In this document: positions 32,479-45,056 of the stretch, in pieces
Layout: each line of letters opens with the position of its first letter
Position numbering within the stretch: position 1 is the stretch's first letter
Source: Bidens hawaiensis
Taxonomy: Eukaryota > Streptophyta > Magnoliopsida > Asterales > Asteraceae
Direction: 5' to 3'
Assembly: GCA_021521415.1 (NCBI GenBank)
Contig: JAIQDT010000001.1
Coordinates: 744,001 to 808,000 of the forward strand
DNA: 64,000 nucleotides
The notes under the pieces: generated by a model
Seen by the model: the letters and a program-made list of their open reading frames with translations, nothing else
The model's database searches: none
What the model was told of the DNA's origin: nothing
Made by a program: the position numbers and the translations under genes

Positions 32479-32871
32479 CTAAAAAAGGTTTCCGCTGAAC
32501 GGGTCGGTTGGGAACGACGGAATCGGGTAGTGCAAGGTGCGGCTTTCAAGTTCCTTGACTTGATCTTTCACAGCCAGGAGCTCGTTCTTGAGGTCATTGA
32601 TGGTGTCGATCATCTCCACCACCTTCTTCTCGTTCTTGATAGCCGAACAACCGAGCTCTATGATTTGAGCATTAGCAAAAGTGATCTCGTTTTTGACATC
32701 GTTGGCTGTCTTGCCCACTTCGATGAGCTTTTGGCCATTCATCATCACCAAGCAGCTGAGCTCCTTAACGAGTTCCTGCAGACAAAGCAACATTGCTGTC
32801 TGAGTTGCTTCTTTCATTTCGGAACTGGACTTCTTTGGAATTGGGCTGTTAATGCTAGCTTTGGATGACAT
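32479..32871 (-). CDS. Athila accessory cassette 1: small coiled-coil protein
   Basis: 130 residues: a Ser/Lys-rich N-terminus, then a predicted coiled coil (heptad-like EMKEATQTAMLLCLQELVKE, IDTINDLKNELLAVKDQVKE) and a C-terminal HYPIPSFPTDPF. Not recognised as a known domain. Upstream on the same strand lie a TATAAA (32921-32926) and a GGCATG motif cluster (32939-33080), so it appears to have its own promoter. Related in layout and 3' flank to cassette 2. Confidence 0.6.
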   Translation of the reverse strand: MSSKASINSPIPKKSSSEMKEATQTAMLLCLQELVKELSCLVMMNGQKLIEVGKTANDVKNEITFANAQIIELGCSAIKNEKKVVEMIDTINDLKNELLAVKDQVKELESRTLHYPIPSFPTDPFSGNLF

Positions 32872-32912
32872 GATTTAGAGAATGGGAAATGTGTGCATAA
32901 ACAGAATGTGAA

Positions 32913-33080
32913 AATGGCTCTTTATAGCCAAAAATGCATGTAGGCATAACCTCATGCCTGGACGAGGCATGCCCCAAGCCTGCTCCACTGTTGTGTGCAT
33001 TGATGAAAAAGCAACAAGTGAAGCACATATCAAGGAAAATGATCTTCTGAAACATAAGACCAAGCCTATGCCTAGGCACC
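32913..33080 (-). promoter_or_regulatory. LTR-like promoter block before accessory cassette 1
   Basis: Reading the minus strand: CATGCC/GGCATG motifs, then ATGCCTACATGCATTTTTGG, CTATAAAGAGCCAT and the ATG about 50 bp later. The Athila LTR has ATGCCTTGTGCACATTTAGC, CTATATAAAGACCAT in the same spacing, so the two look related. Confidence 0.55.
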
Positions 33081-33379
33081 TTTGTCTTTTCTTTCTTACT
33101 TATTTATTTATTTATTTATTTATTATTAATAATAATAATTTACCTTTTTTATTTATTTTTTTTAATTGTTACGCAGAACTTAAAACAACTAATTAGATTG
33201 ATTCTTCTTTTTTTTTTTAATTTAAAATACGAAAATTAAATCAACTAATTAGATTGATTTTTTATATAATATGAAAATTAAATAACTAATTAGATAGATT
33301 TTTTTTTTCTTTTTAACTTAAAATAACTACTTACAATTGCCTAGTTTTGATTTGGGTCTTGGCGGGACCCGAGCAATAT
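33081..33379 (-). other. low-complexity spacer after integrase
   Basis: TTTA microsatellite at about 33096-33124 and repeated AACTAATTAGATTGATT units (33186-33300). Confidence 0.6.
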
Positions 33380-34718
33380 TTATTCGTTTTTGGGGTGGAG
33401 GTGAACAACCTCCAAAGTTAGCTCGACCGGTCTGTCGAGATATTGTTTTAGGCGGTGGCCGTTAACCTTGAAATTGCTACCGTCATCATGTTCTACCTCC
33501 ACGGTTCCGTACGGAAAGACTTTTTGAACCGTGTATGGACCCGACCACCGAGACTTCAACTTTCCGGGAAATAAACGCAACCTAGAGTTGTAAAGTAGAA
33601 CACGATCACCCGTTTTGAATTCCTTGTTTTCTTTCAAACTTTTATCATGTAACAACTTAGTGTGTTCCTTGTATATTGTGGAATTCGCATAAGCTTGATT
33701 TCTCAATTCCTCTAGCTCAAGAATTTGCATGAACCGAGTCTTGCTCGCATCGACTAAGTCGAGATTAACGGCTTTCAACGCCCAGTAAGCTCGGTGCACC
33801 AATTCCACAGGAAGATGACAAGCTTTTCCATAAATCAACCTAAATGGTGTGGAACCGATAGGAGTTTTATGAGCGGTCCACAAAACCCATAATGCGTCAT
33901 CTAACTTTTCAGGCCAAATCTTACGATTTTGTCCGACTGTTTTCTCAAGAACTCGCTTAATGCCCCGGTTAGTGACTTCAACTTGCCCACTGGTTTGCGG
34001 GTGGTATGGTGTTGAAAATCTGTGGTGGACACCATAGCGAGATAATGCCTTTTCCATCTAGGCATTGCGGAAACGTGTTCCACGGTCACTAATGAGTGCT
34101 TTCGGGACACCAAAGCGCGAGAACAATTTTTTTAGGAATTTAACAACTACCCTAGCATCGTTGGTGGGTAAAGCTTGAGCTTCTACCCATTTTGAAACAT
34201 AATCGACTGCAACTAGGATGTACCGATTTCCAAACGAAGTCGGGAATGGTCCCATAAAGTCAATCCCCCAAACATCAAAAACTTCACAAACTTGTATGCC
34301 CTTTTGAGGCATTTCATCTCGTGCAGAAATGTTGCTTGCCCGTTGGCATGCATCACAAGATTTTACAAGGTCATGAGCATCTCGAAAGATGGTGGGCCAG
34401 AAGAAACCAGCATTAAACACCTTCTTTGCGGTGGACGTGACCCCATGATGTCCTCTTATGGGTCCTTCATGACAATGTTGGAGGATTTTTGTCTCTTCAT
34501 CTCCGAGCACACATCGACGAACGACTTGATCGGCTCCGATTCTGAACAAGTGTGGATCCTCCCAAAAATAATGTTTGACATCGGAAAATAATTTTCTTCT
34601 TTGTTGATGTGTCAACCCTTTAATCATGACCCCACTTGCGAGATAGTTGGCAATGTCAGCAAACCATGGACATTCCTCTTCGTTTGTTTGGATATACATA
34701 AGAAGTTTTGGGGGAAGT
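33380..34718 (-). pseudogene. Athila integrase
   Basis: Zinc region [19 protein letters not shown] and [12 protein letters not shown]; core [38 protein letters not shown] and YHPQTSGQVEVTNRGIK. One in-frame TAG (34055-34057) lies between the second and third catalytic motifs; otherwise the frame is open to 33380. The C-terminal domain (FPGKLKSRWSGPYTVQKVFPYGTVEV) is complete. The 5' part is lost with the deletion next to the nested element. Confidence 0.92.
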
Positions 34719-35755
34719 TGTGACATCCGTCAAATTTGAGCCTCGAGTAGTATTTGTATTGTAAACTTTTATTATGTAAAACCGACACAACATTTTTAGA
34801 ACTTTATTTAAATTATTATATAATAATATTTTAGACCTCGATCATAAATAAAACGATGTTTTGTCACATTATAGTATCGTTAAGAAAAACATTAAGGGTT
34901 CAAACTAATTTTCGTGAAGTTGTTATAAGCTTTTAGAACCTTTAAACTTGTATTAAACCATTATTGAAACTTGGAGGGCCATTTCTGTAATTATGTAACA
35001 TATATCCCAACCCAAAACCCTAACCCTACCCACATTAACATACAACCTTCATCATCTTCTTCCTCTCATTATTTTCCTGCCGCCGCCGCCACAGCCAACG
35101 CCACCCCTGCCGGCCAACACCACCAACGAACACCTTCACCCAGCCGCCACCCACCCCCTTGCCGTTTTCCGGCGAACCTCCATTTCCGGCGAGTCCCGTA
35201 AATCCGACGCACCCCCAGCCACCACTTTCCACCTCCCCTTTGGTCCATAAGTCCGCCAACACCCTCCCCTACCTCCGACGCGACTTCCAACGAGCTCCCT
35301 CTTCTTTTTCGTTTTTCCGGCGACCGAAATTCCGGCCGCCGTGGTCGCTCCATCCACAGCTCTCTCTGCTCTCCGTCTCCCTCTCATTCTCTCTGGTCTC
35401 TCTACCTCCCTCGACCTCTCTCTCTCTCTCTCTCACAATCTCTATCTCTCTCGGTCTCTCTCTCTAGTGGGAACATTCTCTGACGAACGTTGCACGGCTC
35501 CGACATTTGTTCTCGCCCAAACATCATGGTAAGGAGATTTATAGTTTTAATCGTTTTTGTGTTTAACACTTAACTAGTAATTGAGTCGCGAGTTCGTTTT
35601 CCCCCTAAACCGACTTTGGAGAGTATTTTGTTGAGATTATTATTATTATAAACCTCATAACAAATTATTATTATTATTAACTAGATTATTATTACTATTA
35701 TTATCATTATTATTATTAACAAGATAATTATTAGTATTATCATTATTATTATTAA

Positions 35756-35795
<40 letters not shown>

Positions 35796-37284
35796 CTATC
35801 ATTATTATTATTATAAATATTAAAGTTGTTAATATTCTTATTTAAAGATCATATTATTATTATTTATAAAAAATTATATTTTTATCATTTATTATTAGCA
35901 ATGATATTATTATATTTATTTAGTGAACTCGTTTAAAAATCGAACCCGTATTGAGTATGATATCATTATTACTATCAATATTATTTACTATTATTACCAT
36001 TTTTTTATCAACAATATTATATTAATACCAAGATTTCTATTCTATAACTATTAATATTAGTATTATTAACAATAATTATTGTTATAATTATTATACTATA
36101 TTAGTATTATTAAAAATGATTATTGTTATTATTATTAACATCATTATCATATATATATATATATCCAACATATCTTTTAGCATTATTATTATCATTACTA
36201 TCTTATCAGTAATAATATTATTATAAACTTTATTATCAATTCATTTTTATAAAATCAAACCCTTGATTTAAAACCCGTCTTGTCTCTTTTAATATTAGTT
36301 TAGCTATTTAAAAGCCCAATAAAATAATAATATTTTATTTTAAATTACCAATTAAGTACGAGTCCATAATCATTAACAAACTAACCGGTAATCCGATTAA
36401 CAACCGAACCTTCTCACTCAATGTTTCCATTATAGTTTAATTATGGTTTCAAGTTCATTAATATATTACATTATTTACTTTAGCTAAGGCGTTTATCGTT
36501 TCAAGTCGGATTCGTTCGTTTTGTTCACAAGCTTTCCATATGTCCATCATTAATTAGTTCTCAATTCATCAATCAAGGTGAGTACTTTCATACCCCTTTT
36601 TCCATCTTCCGTTTTAGGGTGACATTTCATACTTATCAAACTAAATGCTTTATTTACTTGAATCTTAAACCCACAAACGTGATTGTATACATTACTTAAA
36701 TACTTGCTTGATTTGGTGTTCTATGCTATATGTCTATGTGTTTATCGCTTTCGGTTGGTTGAATCTTTAAATCCTAGACTACTTGGCATCCCCTGGTAGC
36801 AAGGTGTCTTTAACGTAATGCAATTAACGATATTCTATTAAATCCTAGACTACTTGGCAACCCATTGTAGCTAGGTGGCGCTAACGTAATTTTATTAGTG
36901 ATTGTCAATTTATCCAAGTTGTTGCTTTTATTTATTGTTTTGTATACAAGTTTTGTGGCTTTTTATTACTATATAACTTATATGCTCAAACTTATAAATT
37001 GCTCACCAACCTTTGTGTTGACAAACTTTATTTTATGAAATGTTACAGGTTTGACTTGACTCGAGGAGTTGATGAAAACGTTACCAAGACCTTTAGGATA
37101 TTAGTAAAACGAACAATATAAATGTTACGTGTATTCAAATTGTTTGTGTGAACGAGATGTGTTGATTATTGATTTATGAAATAAATGAGTTGATTAAATA
37201 TTGTCACTTTAAATAGTATCTTGTGTATTTGTCCAATCACGTTGCACACCGGCATGTTCTGCCGTCTTTGATCGGGGTGTGACA
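34719..37284 (+). repeat. 5' LTR of the nested Tekay-like element
   Basis: Contains a pyrimidine (CT) tract at 35380-35465, an ATT/TTA microsatellite-rich block at 35640-36230, and a tandem duplication at about 36769-36905 (AATCCTAGACTACTTGGCA twice). A long pseudo-frame over the Pro/Ser-rich leader (34971-35201) is LTR sequence, also present in the other LTR. Confidence 0.9.
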
Positions 37285-37287
37285 GAT

Positions 37288-37300
37288 TGGTATCAGAGCC
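37288..37300 (+). other. primer-binding site (Met-tRNA type)
   Basis: TGGTATCAGAGCC three bases after the LTR end. Confidence 0.85.
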
Positions 37301-40300
37301 ACAAGACTATAGGATAGGTGGTTAGACGTAACGACCTAGCATAGTCTTTACTTTAGGGTCCTTATACGTGTTGCCTATACGAGTTTACCCTACTTGATTG
37401 TTCAATGCACTTGTTTATTTATATACTTATTTATTTTATCAATCATAAATATACACATACATACACTTTCATAGAACTCCAAGGTATCCTTACCTTAAAA
37501 CGCAAAAACATTAGATTTTTATTGTGTTTTATGGTTCACGAACTTAACTTGGATCCCGTTGTTTCAAATCTCCTTAAAGATTGTATCATATGAGATAACC
37601 ACTTTAAGTAGTCGAATGCGAGCGTTCCGCTCGCCATCCTAATATTTGGTGTTAAAACAATAGGACTACGGTGATTTCGTGGACTAGTGTTTTGGCATGA
37701 CGTTGTATCTCGATTTATTGTGTTATCATTGTTATTTGAGTCTAAAACATGAAAAAGTCGCGGTGGTACGTGCACATGTTTAGACTCCAATATGGTTTTT
37801 ATGTAATAAAGGTTTTTAGTGTCGGAATATCAAGTCATGGTGGTGCATGCACGATTTTCTGCCTTTAAATCTTAAAATATTATTATTACGTTTCAAGAAT
37901 TTAAACCAATTTTCCTTTATTTTGTTATAAATTCTTATCATAAGTCTTCATTTATAAATGTTATATTTTTTCTTATTGTTAATAACTCTTTTATATCACG
38001 ATTTTATATGGTAAAGTTTTACACCAATTTTTCCTTTTTGATTTCACAAGGATTTTTATTGCAATTTCGTTCATTAAAATCTATTCGTTATAAAAAGGAA
38101 AATAAATAAATAAATATATGTATATATAGAGTTGGATCTATTCATAATAATTTTTAATATGCCATTTATTTTCATTAAGACGATTTACAAACAAAAATCT
38201 TATTATATAAATTTCATCATATTAAGAAGGTTGTATAATAAATTTCACCTCAACTTTTTAAGTAAATTTTCCTTTGTATAAACTTTAAATTGTCTTTAAA
38301 GTCCTGGTACAAAAAGTTTATAAAAAAATTATTTATAACTATTCCGTTTATTTCGGACGATCATTTCAAAATTTTAATTGTTTAAACTTCTCACGACATT
38401 TTTTTTTAATTTTACTATATTATATAATACACGTGGTAAAATCTTCACTATCCAAATTTATTTTCATAACAACTTTCATCATGCAATATTTGGTTCGTTA
38501 TAAATTTTCGCAAATAAAAAAAATTTACATCATACGACTTTACGCGTTTTAAAATTCTTATGATAGTTTTGCCATGATCTTTCAAGAAAGTCACAAACTT
38601 ATAGTTTGTAATCTTCTTGAAACTCTCATGCAAAACTTCATAGAAATTTTATTTTAAAGATCAAAATCGTTTACTTATTTATTTCTCGATTTACAATGCC
38701 GGTCATTTAACTTACCATGATATTTTTATTACAGTAGATTAAATAACGAACTTGATAAAAAATTTCATTTCGCAACTTTGTTTTCCCAAAGACGACATTC
38801 ATCATTTAATATTGAAACCTCATAACAAATTTTAACATTCAATTTACGTATTTTAAATTTCCTCATAAGCAATAAATAAATAAATTTATTTAATCTTTAT
38901 AAAAAAAAATTTTGTATGATTCACACGCTCGGATCTAAAAAAAATATTTCTTTTTATATAAAATATATATTAATATATATATATATATATTATGTAATTT
39001 TAATTATCAAAATTTTCATGGACATTTCAAACATTATTTATAAATTATGATATTTTCAATTTAATACCTACTATTAGTCAAAATTTCCCTAAACGCAACC
39101 ACAAGTTTCCAAACACCCGTATCCCGTCTCAAACTACCGCCTTAAATCGAACCATCCTTACACTTCAAAATTTTCCCGCACACTCAAATCTTTCCTCAAT
39201 ATGAACGAAACCTAAACATCCAAAAGTATACCCTCATCTACCCAAACCCCATGCAAGTCCAAGATATACAAAAAAAAATCAACCCAACAAAAGGCCCTGA
39301 CTACCGACACTTCTACGCCACGAAAACCTATCAAACTCACTATCCAAATACTTCAAGGACACCGACAAACACACCCACAAAATACCTTGAACATACGATA
39401 ACCAAAGCTTACCCAACTATGACTCAAATCTTTCGACCCATGCTATGTCGATTCACCAAACCATATCGCCACACCATTCCCATCTAACCATAGAGTTCGA
39501 TATCAAAATAGCAAACCCAAACACTCCTTACCAAATACATGTATGAACTGAGTCTCAACCCAAACTAGTCAATATCAAATTATCCAACTTATCAACTTAA
39601 CCCGAGCTCAAATAAGCCAAACCTCACCTATTAGCCCAACCACTACTCACACAAATCATCCAAACCTAACCCACTCAAAAGACCTAAACTCAACAAACCC
39701 CATCGATTCAACTCAAGAAAACTCAACTACCCAAGCCGACCTAAACACCCTCACTTACTACTAAATTTCCAACCCATTTACCGTACGAAGCCTAAGATCC
39801 CCCCTACGCATGCAAGCTTCGCTTTTCCCTAAATTTTTTTATTTATATATATACAACTAATGTATTTATATTGGCCTCATGTGTTCAAATAATCACTCTT
39901 AAATTATATAAAAATAATAATAATAAAAGTGATAATAATGGTTTACGTGCCATGCTCGTATTTTATGAAGCATTTTTTAAAAAAATATATATACATATAT
40001 ATGGTATCGCCATGACAACAAAATTTGATTATGAGGAATTGCTTTCAAAGGTTGTTAAACGATTATGAGTATGATTTCAAAATTTTAAATATTGTCACCT
40101 AAGGTGATAAATCTCTTAATAACTTTATAAATCGAGGTTTCATTTTGAATGTTGAATACGAAAATTTATTTAGTAACAGATTACAACTTTCATCATTTTG
40201 CATAAACTAAATGACCATGGTTTTACAAATCTTTTGGGACGCGTTTATAAATATTTTATATGGTTACACAAATTTTTGCTCAATAACGATTTACACGACT

Positions 40301-41842
40301 ATTACCTCTTATTATCGCAAGCATCATCACTTTATATAATTTATCTTTCATCACAAAAAAACTTTATGTATGCAAACTCCTTTAACAATTTGGGTTACAA
40401 GATTTACATTCAATAACAATTTAAATATTTTTCCCTAGCAATGTGTTACCCGCGATGCTTTGTTATTATGTACATTTCTTAGAAACAATAAAAACGGCCT
40501 TACTTAGGACCTCATTTTCAGTTTTAGTCTATTATACGCTACGCAATTTACATATTTCGACATTAAATTCGGGTCTCACAATTATTGCGATTTTACTTTC
40601 ATTTGATGAGATGTTTCGATGAGAATATTATGCACATGAGATTTCATTTTTGTGTTTTGATTTTTGTGACCGAATGCAAACTATTCAATAACAATCTCGT
40701 CTATCTTTTAAACGATATTTTTGTGACTATGTTATTATATTTGCGCATTTATGCAAAGCGATTCTATACATTATTCTATATCATTTCATCAAATCTATTA
40801 ACGGCCTATGTGTGGTTGTCTACAAGTTTTGGCACTTTTAGAAACCGTTATTATAATGACGATTATATAAATGGTTTCACAATAGTGGTCGTATTCATGT
40901 TTTATCACATTTCATTGATTGTTTTGGTTGTTAACTAAATACTATTTTAATTATATTGATGCACGTATGTGTCACCCCAAAGAAACTCACCTCATCCTCG
41001 TGATTTCACGAAATCGTATTCTGAATTACTTATAACCTCAAGTTTGTTCACGTATGTAACACATCGTACGACGTTATTTCAAGTTGTACAATCGTTTATC
41101 CCAACTTTACGTGATCATTTATTGGGCCTTTCATTTCTATTTATCAGGTTTCATCTTATAAAGCTTATTTAGTACCTTGACTTATAGACTTTAGTAACTA
41201 TCTTAATGACATTTGACTTTAAATCGCGTTTCGTAATTGTTTACCATGGATTTTATTTATTTGATCGTCTTTACTTATTTAAACCAAAATAGTTATTTTC
41301 ACCTTGATTATACTCTAATATTTTTAACTGTTTCATCTATGTATCCCATCTTATTACCTATTAAAAAGTCAATCCCAAAAAAAAAATTTCAACCGCTTGC
41401 ACTGTTTTACCAATATTGGTAAAATTCAACAAATTTATTTACACATTTAAGAGTTAAAGATTTCAAAATAAATATGCCTCTTAAACCACGCAATGGAACG
41501 AACCATGTGGACCATACGACGATCGAAATAATTATGGGTGCACACTTAATTATTGAAATCCCCCGTATGAAAGTCATGGTAAGGATGATGGCAGAAAAAC
41601 GATAAAAATGCGATATCTTGATAAGGGCATGGTGGATACGCCGCTGGTACATCCTATATATAAATGCCTTTATTATGTTTCTCATTTGTAGCGTTTTTCA
41701 AATCATGCAAGGATTTGACGTTATTCTTTGCTTAAAAAATTTGTTCATACAATTATCTTACCAAAGACAATATTCATTAATAATTATTTTTTCTTTAAGT
41801 TTATTTTAATTTCGGAACGAAATTTCTAAAAGTTAGGGATAC
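37301..41842 (+). other. non-coding interior of the nested element
   Basis: Very AT-rich with no gag, protease, RT or integrase motif in any frame; small open frames (e.g. 40585-40938) have random-like, Phe/Ile/Tyr-rich composition. A block at about 39060-39830 is strikingly poor in G on the plus strand (A/C-rich). TA run at about 38960-38990. It must rely on proteins from another element. Confidence 0.75.
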
Positions 41843-42858
41843 TGTGACATCCGTCAAATTTGAGCCTCGAGTAGTATTTGTGTTGTAAACTTTAATTATG
41901 TAAAACCGACACAACATTTTTAGAACTTTATTTAAATTATTATATAATAATATTTTAGACCTCGATCATAAATAAAACGATGTTTTGTCACATTATAGTA
42001 TCGTTAAGAAAAACATTAAGGGTTCAAACTAATTTTCATGAAGTTGTTATAAGCTTTTAGAACCTTTAAACTTGTATTAAACCATTATTGAAACTTGGAG
42101 GGCCATTTCTGTAATTATGTAACATATGTCCCAACCCAAAACCCTAACCCTACCCACATTAACATACAACCTTCATCATCTTCTTCCTCTCATTATTTTC
42201 CGGCCGCCGCCGCCACAGCCGACGCCACCCCTGCCGGCCAACACCACCAACGAACACCTTCACCCAGCCGCCACCCACCCCTCTGCCGTTTTCCGGCGAA
42301 CCTCCATTTCCGGCGAGTCCCGTAAATCCGACGCACCCCCAGCCACCACTTTCCACCTCCCATTTGGTCCATAACTCCGCCAACACCCTCCCCTACCTCC
42401 AACGCGACTTCCGGCGGGCTCCCTCTTCTTTTTCGTTTTTCCGGCGACCGAAATTCCGGCCGCCATGGTCGCTCCATCCACAGCTCTCTCTGCTCTCCGT
42501 CTCCCTCTCATTCTCTCTGGTCTCTCTACCTCCCTCGGCCTCTCTCTCTCTCTCTCACAGTCTCTATCCCTCTCGATCTCTCTCTCTAGTGGGAACATTC
42601 TCCGACGACCGTTGCTCGGCTCCGACATTTGTTCTCGGCCAAACATCATGGTAAGGAGATTTATAGTTTTAATCGTTTTTGTGTTTAACTCTTAACTAGT
42701 AATCGAGTCGCGAGTTCGTTTTCACCCTAAACCGACTTTGGAGAGTATTTTTTTGGGAATATTATTATTATAAACCTCATAACAAATTATTATTATTAAC
42801 TAGATTATTATTACTATTATTATCATTATTATTAGTAACAAGATAATTATTAGTATTA

Positions 42859-42896
<38 letters not shown>

Positions 42897-43863
42897 AATA
42901 TTAAAGTTGTTAATATTCTTATTTAAAGATCATATTATTATTTATAAAAAAATTATATTTTTATCATTTATTATTAGCAATGATATTATTATATTTATTT
43001 AGTGAACTCGTTTAAAAATCGAACCCGTATCAAGTATGATATCATTATTACTATCAATATTATTTACTATTATTACCATTTTTTTTTATCAACAACATTA
43101 TATTAATACCAAGATTTCTATTCTATAACTATTAATATTAGTATTATTAACAATAATTATTGTTATAATTATTATACTATATTAGTATTATTAAAAATGA
43201 TTATTGTTATTATTATTAACATCATTATCCTATATATATATATATATATCCAACATATCTTTTAGCATTATTGTTATCATTACTATCTTATCAGTAATAA
43301 TATTAGTATAAACTTTATTATCAATTCATTTTTATAAAATCAAACCCTTGATTTAAAACCCGTATTGTCTCTTTTAATATTAGTTTAGCTATTTAAAAGC
43401 CTAATAAAATAATAATATTTTATTTTAAATTACCAATTAAGTACGAGTCCATAATCATTAACAAACTAATCGGTAATCTGATTAACAACCGAACCTTCTC
43501 ACTCAATGTTTCCATTATAGTTTCATTATGGTTTCAAGTTCATTAATATATTACATTATTTATTTTTAGCTAAGGCGTTTATCGTTTCAAGTCGGATTCG
43601 TTCGTTTTGTTCACAAGCTTTCTATATGCCCATCATTAATTAGTTCTCAATTCATCAATCAAGGTGAGTACTTTCATACCCCTTTTTCCATCTTCCGTTT
43701 TGAGGTGACATTTCATACTTATCAAACTAAATGCTTTATTTACTTGAATCTTAAACCCACAAACGTGATTGTATACATTACTTAAATACTTGCTTGATTT
43801 GGTGTTCTATGCTATATGTCTATGTGTTTATCGCTTTCGGTTGGTTGAATCTTTAAATCCTAG
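41843..43863 (+). repeat. 3' LTR of the nested Tekay-like element (truncated)
   Basis: Matches 34719-36777 with scattered substitutions and microsatellite-length differences. It ends abruptly within AATCCTAG, where the sequence becomes Athila RNase H. Confidence 0.9.
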
Positions 43864-45008
43864 CATCATTGAGAGTCTTGCTGGCGTAGTAAATAGGATG
43901 AAAGTGCTTATCTTTCCTTTGGCCCAACACTGCCCCAACTGCGAAATCATTTGCATCACACATGATTTCAAACGGGAGTGTCCAGTCCGGAGCTACCATG
44001 ATTGTGGCATCAACAAGCTTATACTTTAAAAATTGAAATGCTTTTAGACATTCCTCGGAGAACACGAAGGGAGCATCTTTTTCTAGAAGTGTCATTGGCC
44101 GAGCTATTTTTGAAAAGTCTTTTATGAAACGGCGATAAAACCCAGCATGGCCAAGAAAACTTCGAATGGATTTGACAGATGTGGGTGGCGGGAGCTTTGA
44201 AATGGTCTCTTTGCTTTATCGGCCTCAAGTCATGCCTGGGATATCTTGTGTCCCAAGACAATGCCATCTTTGACCATAAAGTGACATTTTTCCCAGTTCA
44301 ATACAAGATTGGCTTCTTCACATCTTGTTAACATTTTTCTCAAATTCTCAAGACAGTGATCAAAAGAATTTCCAAAAACAGAGAAATCATCCATGAATAC
44401 TTCCATAGAGTCCTCGATCATGTCATGAAAAATAGCCACCATACAACGTTGAAAAGTGGCCGGGGCATTACACAGTCCAAAGGGCATTCCCCGGTAGGCA
44501 AATGTGCCATAAGGGCATGTGAATGTCATTTTCTCCTGATCTTCAGGGGAGATAGGAATTTGGAAGTATCCAAAAAAACCATCAAGAAAACAATAATACA
44601 TCTTACCTGATAGACGCTCAAGCATCTGAGCAATGAAAGGAAGGGGGAAGTGATCTTTCTTGTGGCGTCGTTCATTTTGCGATAATCAATGCAAACTCTC
44701 CAGCCTGTGACGGTTCTCATAGGAATTAATTCATTCTTATCATTTGTTACAACCGTCATACCACCCTTTTTTGGTACCACCTGTACTGAGATTACCCAAG
44801 GGTATATCAATCCAGCATCGAGAAACTTAATGACTTCTTTCTTTACAACGTCTTGCTTGTTTGGATTGAGACGCCTTTGATGCTGCACGACTGATTTGAA
44901 GTCCTCTTCCATCAAGATTTTGTGAGTGCAAAATGATGGACTGATTCCTTTGATGTCCATGATTTTCCAAGCAATTGCTTTCTTGTGGAGTTTGAGAACT
45001 TCAAGCAA
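43864..45008 (-). pseudogene. Athila reverse transcriptase and start of RNase H
   Basis: Fingers/palm: WRVCIDYRKMNDATRK in one frame (to about 44680). Then a frame change to QMLERLSGKMYYCFLDGF, MPFGLCNAPATFQRCM and the active site VFMDDFSVFG (44625-44230). A further change leads to the RNase H start DWTLPFEIMCDANDFAVGAVLG and YYASKTLND, which is cut at 43864 by the nested element and its deletion. Both catalytic aspartates of the RT box are present but the gene is frame-broken. Confidence 0.9.
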
Positions 45009-45056
45009 TCTTTTCTTTTCCTCATTTGATAAACAGGAAGAGATGATAACATGTAA

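Larger units (their letters stand above)
34719..43863 (+). mobile_element. non-autonomous Tekay-like LTR element nested in Athila pol
   Basis: 5' LTR 34719-37284 (2566 bp; starts TGTGACATCC, ends GGGGTGTGACA), then a Met-tRNA primer-binding site at 37288-37300, a 4.5-kb interior with no retroviral coding, a short purine tract, and a 3' LTR from 41843 truncated at 43863. LTR ends, primer site and the TTTCGGAACGAAATTTCT sequence before the 3' LTR match Tekay/Del-type chromoviruses. It lies between RNase H (right) and integrase (left) of the Athila element. Right-end truncation removed about 507 bp of LTR plus about 600 bp of Athila pol, so no target duplication can be read. Confidence 0.85.

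Noticed and set aside
35005..35030. Telomere-like CCCTAACCCTA in the nested LTR
   Set aside because: Only about two units, and repeated in the other LTR at 42139, so it is ordinary LTR sequence rather than a telomere relic.
34971..35201. Protein gene in the Pro/Ser-rich leader of the nested LTR (also 42095-42325)
   Set aside because: Present in both LTRs, with open frames on several strands due to CT-rich composition. No domain.
40585..40938. Membrane-protein-like ORF rich in Phe/Leu/Tyr
   Set aside because: Composition follows AT-rich DNA; no homology recognised and it lies in a non-coding retroelement interior.
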